A DNA stretch of 8,905 nt from Kiritimatiellia bacterium (GTDB lineage Bacteria; Verrucomicrobiota; Kiritimatiellia; UBA8416). A program made the translations under genes and the position numbers. The notes under the pieces are model-generated. The model was given only the letters and a program-made list of their open reading frames with translations, did not search any database and was not told the DNA's origin. Positions 5,668-8,905 of this stretch are shown here, piece after piece (the first letter of the stretch is position 1; every line of letters starts with the position of its first letter). The stretch lies in NCBI GenBank assembly GCA_007126175.1, contig SLBU01000091.1, positions 1-8,905 of the forward strand. Reading direction: 5' to 3'.

Positions 5668-8484
5668 ATGAAAACAAGGAAGAATGTAAATCGGCGGGGC
5701 ATCAAATCAATCATACGCGCAACCGGTATCGGGTTATGCTTGGGAATATGTTCTGCATTCGGATCCGCAGAATATACGGTGCAGCTTACAGAAGGAGGGG
5801 CAATTGATGTCTCTGTGAACGGATCCACCCCAGTGCGCTTTGAGCCGGAATTTACGATCCTGTTCACAAACCAGCAGATCACCCAACTTCGCCACAGGTT
5901 CCAGACTCCACATTGTGAAGTGACCGCATGGGAAATCCGGGGCCGTCGAGGCCGATTGCTCAGTCCGTTCAAAGTTGCCGATGTCCACAGGGTCCGGGCG
6001 ACGGACGTAGAGGAAAAAGATGGCGCCATATACTGGCGTTTTGCGGAAAACCCGCTTTTCAAGATCGAAGCGCAAGTTCGCCCGTCCGAAAGCGGAAAAG
6101 AGCCCCAGGTTCGCTTCCATTTCACCGCGAAGCAGAACGGCTTCTTTTCCGTAGGCTATGCCGGAGCTCCGGAGCGCACACCGAAGGAGGTAGACGCGGT
6201 TTTCCAGCCACTCATCTGGCATGACCAGCGGTTCCCCGAAGATGCGTACAAGACGCTCGAATACAACTGTTCGATCCCCGGGACATTCGTAACTACGGCT
6301 GGCATGACCTATGGCGTGCTAGCGGATCCCGCATCGCTTCCGTTCCGCATGCCGACCTTCCGTAACAATTTGTTCGGGGTGATGGTGCGTAACGAGGCGG
6401 ATCAGGCCCAGCCCATGGTTTTTGCGCCGGTGCTGGGTGGGCAAGGATCACGGATGACAGCAGGCCAATCTATGAACTTCGATCTGCTGCTTCTCGTCAG
6501 ACCCGGTGGCTGGCTGGAAACATTCGAGTATGCCGCCCGCGAAGTTATAGGATTCCGCGACTATCGCGAAAACACGTTAACCTCCATGAACCAGACCCTC
6601 GATAACATGATCGACTACGGACTGAGCGAATACAGCCGGTTCATCAAGGAAGAACGCGGCTTTTCCTACGCCACGGATATGCCGGGCGCGGTGAAGAACG
6701 TGACGGCTTTGCACCCATTGAGTGTGGCATTGGCGGTGGATGAGCAAGAAATCTTTACGGATCGGGTTCAACCTCTGATCGAGTACCTGCTCTCCCGCGA
6801 AAAGTTTCTCTTTTCCAACACCGGCGAAGTCGGTTCCCAGACCGCGACAAGCAATATGCGTGGCCCTGCATTCCCGGTTTCTGAATTGGCCGAATTCCAT
6901 GCCCTTACGCAAGGTAATAATCCTCTATTTCTGCATCATGTACGCGAACTGTACGGAGAAGACCGCGTTTTGAACATGACCACGGTCGTAGAAGGCGGCA
7001 CATGGAAAAGGGATCTCTCCCTCTACAGGGCGACCGGTGAAAAGCAGTATCTCGAAGAGGCCGTCCGCAAGGCCGATGTCTATATCGAACAGCGCATTAA
7101 AAACCCGCCTTCCGATTTTTCCGAGGCTGCTACCAGTACCTTCTGGGACTACATCCTGCCGCGCTGGCCGCAGCTCTTCGAGCTGTACGAGCTGACAAAG
7201 GAACAAAGGTTCCTGGATGCTGCCGTTCACGGTGCCCGCGAATATGCCTCTATCATGTGGTTTTACCCGCGCATCCCAGATGAAGATGTTGTGGTCAACC
7301 GCGGCGGGCGCGCCCCACTCTACCGGCGCGGCGATCCGATCCGGATCCCCGAGGAAACCGTTCCGGCCTGGCGCGTTTCGGAAATGGGTCTGATCGCGGA
7401 AGGTCTGGGTACGGCCGGCGGTGGGCACCGCGGCATCTTCCTGACGACCTATGCCCCCTACTTCCTGCGGATTGCCCAGCATTCCGGTGATGCGTTCTTG
7501 CGGGACATCGCCCGTTCCGCAATGGTCGGACGTTATAGCAACTTCCCGGGCTATCACATGAATATGGAATACACCACGGTTTCTGAAAAACCGAACTTTC
7601 CCTTACGGGCTCACCATGAACTGACCAGCAACTCGATGCACTACAACCATGTCTGGGTGCATATCCCGATGGTGCTGGATTACCTCGTTTCGGATGCGTT
7701 CGATCGCTCAAACGGAGCCGTCGACTTCCCTTCCCGTTATGTCGAAGGCTACGCCTACCTCTACGGCAAAGCCTATGGAGACCGCCCGGGACACTTCTAC
7801 GGTGATCAGGATGTCTGGCTATGGATGCCACGCGGCGTACTGAAAATCGACAATGTGCAGGCGAACTACGTCACCGCGTCCGGCAATGGAAACTTTTACG
7901 CGGTACTGAAAAACCAGTCGGACCGCGCAATCGAAGTCGAGGTGCAGGTCAATGCGGATGTCGTATCCGAAGCTGCAGCCCGATCCTATCCGGTGCGCAT
8001 CTGGAAGGATAACGAGATCGCACCTGCCGGCGAACTCAACGACGGCAAAATCCGTGTTACGCTCTCGCCCAAGGGAATTACCGCGGTGGCCGTCGACGGC
8101 TTGGCGGCCGCACCGCGGTTCCGCGACACGATTCTGGCCACTGAAACGGTTCCATGGCAGCAAGGGTTTGCCATGGCGGAATCTCCCATCGGCACCATTC
8201 AAGGCATGTATCTCGGAACCCTGACCGGCATGGTGCTGAATTTTGGCGAAAAGACCTGGCTGTATGCATATCTGGCCGGAGATTTCGAGAATATCAGCGA
8301 AATGGAAGAAGTGACATTCCACTACCAAGCGGGTGACGAGTGGCAGGAGTATACCGTCAGCAAGTTCCCCTGGGAATTCAGTGTACCGCTGACCGGTGAG
8401 GAGGAAGAGGTTGCCATTTACATCTCAACCCGCACCCCCGCCTCAAAACAAGAACTATCCGAACAGATCCTGTTGATAAAATAG
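5668..8484 (+). CDS. Large secreted protein of unknown family; predicted helical-toroid, candidate carbohydrate-active enzyme
   Basis: This is a 938-residue protein counted from the ATG at 5668; the open frame extends back to 5572. The N-terminus is strongly basic (MKTRKNVNRRGIKSIIR), then hydrophobic, with likely cleavage after SAFGSA at residue 34. I do not recognise the family. Residues about 35-275 look beta-rich (EYTVQLTEGGAIDVSV, FVTTAGMTYGVLADP). About 281-690 is helical, with repeated hairpin-like segments (FEYAAREVIGFRDYR, LSLYRATGEKQYLEEAVRKA, LFELYELTKEQRFLDAAVHG, YFLRIAQHSGDAFLRDIARS), as in (alpha/alpha) toroid glycosidases and lyases. A His/Glu-rich strip, HHELTSNSMHYNHVW (649-663), and GDQDVWLW (712-719) end the toroid and are plausible active-site elements. 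About 725-805 is a beta domain (IDNVQANYVTASGNGNFYAV) and about 815-938 a second beta domain. It sits 101 bases after GH95, same strand, probably co-transcribed, so a role on the same glycan is likely. The reaction is unknown; the enzymatic role is inference. Confidence 0.75.
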   Translation: MKTRKNVNRRGIKSIIRATGIGLCLGICSAFGSAEYTVQLTEGGAIDVSVNGSTPVRFEPEFTILFTNQQITQLRHRFQTPHCEVTAWEIRGRRGRLLSPFKVADVHRVRATDVEEKDGAIYWRFAENPLFKIEAQVRPSESGKEPQVRFHFTAKQNGFFSVGYAGAPERTPKEVDAVFQPLIWHDQRFPEDAYKTLEYNCSIPGTFVTTAGMTYGVLADPASLPFRMPTFRNNLFGVMVRNEADQAQPMVFAPVLGGQGSRMTAGQSMNFDLLLLVRPGGWLETFEYAAREVIGFRDYRENTLTSMNQTLDNMIDYGLSEYSRFIKEERGFSYATDMPGAVKNVTALHPLSVALAVDEQEIFTDRVQPLIEYLLSREKFLFSNTGEVGSQTATSNMRGPAFPVSELAEFHALTQGNNPLFLHHVRELYGEDRVLNMTTVVEGGTWKRDLSLYRATGEKQYLEEAVRKADVYIEQRIKNPPSDFSEAATSTFWDYILPRWPQLFELYELTKEQRFLDAAVHGAREYASIMWFYPRIPDEDVVVNRGGRAPLYRRGDPIRIPEETVPAWRVSEMGLIAEGLGTAGGGHRGIFLTTYAPYFLRIAQHSGDAFLRDIARSAMVGRYSNFPGYHMNMEYTTVSEKPNFPLRAHHELTSNSMHYNHVWVHIPMVLDYLVSDAFDRSNGAVDFPSRYVEGYAYLYGKAYGDRPGHFYGDQDVWLWMPRGVLKIDNVQANYVTASGNGNFYAVLKNQSDRAIEVEVQVNADVVSEAAARSYPVRIWKDNEIAPAGELNDGKIRVTLSPKGITAVAVDGLAAAPRFRDTILATETVPWQQGFAMAESPIGTIQGMYLGTLTGMVLNFGEKTWLYAYLAGDFENISEMEEVTFHYQAGDEWQEYTVSKFPWEFSVPLTGEEEEVAIYISTRTPASKQELSEQILLIK

Positions 8485-8538
8485 TATCTGGTAGGACGAA
8501 AATCATGTTTTCCATCATGAAGGGTTAAAGAAGCTACG

Positions 8539-8669
8539 GCTTCCCTAATGCAGATTTCATCCGCGACCCAAGGCCGCAGCAGGTTTCTTGTCAGCCGATC
8601 TTGTCCGCAGCAAAGGCGGAAGCTTTCCGCGAAGGTTGATCCCGAAACCTACCGCATCGCTAAGCAACT
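8539..8669 (+). repeat. Dispersed intergenic repeat, copy B (short form)
   Basis: This is the same element and orientation as 2884-3065, starting 55 bases after the stop of the toroid protein. It contains the perfect 16-mer TGATCCCGAAACCTAC (8637-8652) and GCCGATCTTGT (8594-8604). It lacks the 41-bp hairpin insertion: here AGCAGG runs directly into TTTCTTGT. It has its own hairpin, GCGGAA-gct-TTCCGC (8616-8630), at the place where copy A has a mismatched version. A small hairpin, GAAGC-tacg-GCTTC (8530-8543), overlaps its left end. No coding function is evident. Confidence 0.75.
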
Positions 8670-8780
8670 ACTCATAAACGTTTAACACAAGCATACACGC
8701 TTTTTTATCATCTTCATACGGAAGATTCTAAATTTGGCCGAATGGCAGTAAATCGTCGTCGAGGTCCAATTCAAAGGGGA
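8670..8780. other. Convergent intergenic region, no gene
   Basis: This AT-rich stretch lies between repeat copy B and the end of the minus-strand glycine-rich gene. It holds a weak plus-strand hairpin with a T-run (AAGC at 8689-8692, GCTT at 8699-8702, then TTTT) and a symmetrical ATCTTC/GAAGAT element (about 8710-8725). Neither is convincing alone as a terminator, although termination is expected between convergent genes. No open frame or operator copy was seen. Confidence 0.4.
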
Positions 8781-8905
8781 TTAAAAGATCATGAACATCG
8801 TGCCGCCGCCCATCTGATACCGCAGCACCACGATACCGCTTCCACCAGCACCACTGTTTGTAGCTCCATCTACACCGCCGCCACCACCCGCAAAATACTC
8901 ACCTG
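8781..8905 (-). CDS. Glycine-rich domain protein, C-terminal end, truncated by window edge
   Basis: Read on the minus strand, codons from 8903 to the TAA at 8783-8781 are open and give GEYFAGGGGGVDGATNSGAG, then GSGIVVLRYQ and MGGGTMFMIF. The 'GG.G..G..TNSGAGGSGIVVLRY' pattern is the typical last strand of glycine-rich domains found at the ends of large secreted or surface proteins, often with LamG-like domains, and in some phage tail proteins. The bulk of the gene lies outside the window. It is convergent with the hydrolase cluster and is probably not part of it. The exact parent family cannot be fixed from 40 residues. Confidence 0.7.
   Translation of the reverse strand, partial: GEYFAGGGGGVDGATNSGAGGSGIVVLRYQMGGGTMFMIF

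Noticed and set aside
6925..7557. Long minus-strand open frame (210 codons) inside the toroid gene
   Set aside because: It is a shadow of the opposite-strand coding frame with no recognisable protein features.
8689..8706. Hairpin plus T-run as a terminator of the toroid unit
   Set aside because: The stem is only 4 bp; noted in the region entry but too weak to call a terminator.
1..8905. CRISPR arrays, tRNA or rRNA genes, insertion sequences
   Set aside because: No regularly spaced repeats, no cloverleaf or rRNA signatures and no transposase-like protein were seen.

Overview
The window looks like part of a polysaccharide-utilisation locus from a bacterium of the PVC group. Kiritimatiellota, Verrucomicrobiota, Lentisphaerota or Planctomycetota are all possible. 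This placement is an inference from three things: a XylR-like sugar-sensing regulator next to secreted glycoside hydrolases, a large uncharacterised secreted protein beside a GH95 enzyme, and the absence of any SusC/SusD pair. No marker gene is present to fix the taxon.

Layout. (1) 1-441, minus strand: the first 147 codons of a XylR/AraC-type transcription regulator, cut by the window edge. (2) 442-585: the divergent intergenic region, with an inverted-repeat operator candidate at 470-487. (3) 586-2871, plus: a secreted, divergent GH31-family glycosidase. (4) 2872-3184: an intergenic region with repeat copy A, two overlapping hairpins ending in a T-tract (probable terminator), and a second operator candidate at 3084-3101. 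(5) 3185-5566, plus: a secreted GH95 enzyme (alpha-L-fucosidase or alpha-L-galactosidase) with its expected catalytic residues. (6) 5668-8484, plus: a 938-residue secreted protein of unknown family whose middle looks like an alpha-helical toroid, probably co-transcribed with GH95. (7) 8485-8780: repeat copy B and little else. (8) 8781-8905, minus: the C-terminal end of a glycine-rich surface-type protein, cut by the right edge.

How it fits together. The same near-identical inverted-repeat site lies upstream of GH31 and upstream of GH95. A copy of the same roughly 130-180 bp intergenic repeat lies after GH31 and after the toroid protein. The region therefore reads as two tandem transcription units (GH31; GH95 plus toroid protein), each opening with a shared operator and each followed by a shared 3' element. 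The divergent XylR-like protein is the obvious candidate to bind the operators. All three plus-strand products carry signal peptides, so they should act outside the cytoplasm on an alpha-linked, probably fucose- or L-galactose-containing glycan. The substrate cannot be read from the sequence.

The most novel items are the uncharacterised toroid protein (candidate new carbohydrate-active family), the paired operators, the repeat with a hairpin-forming 41-bp insertion, and the altered active-site motifs of the GH31 protein.
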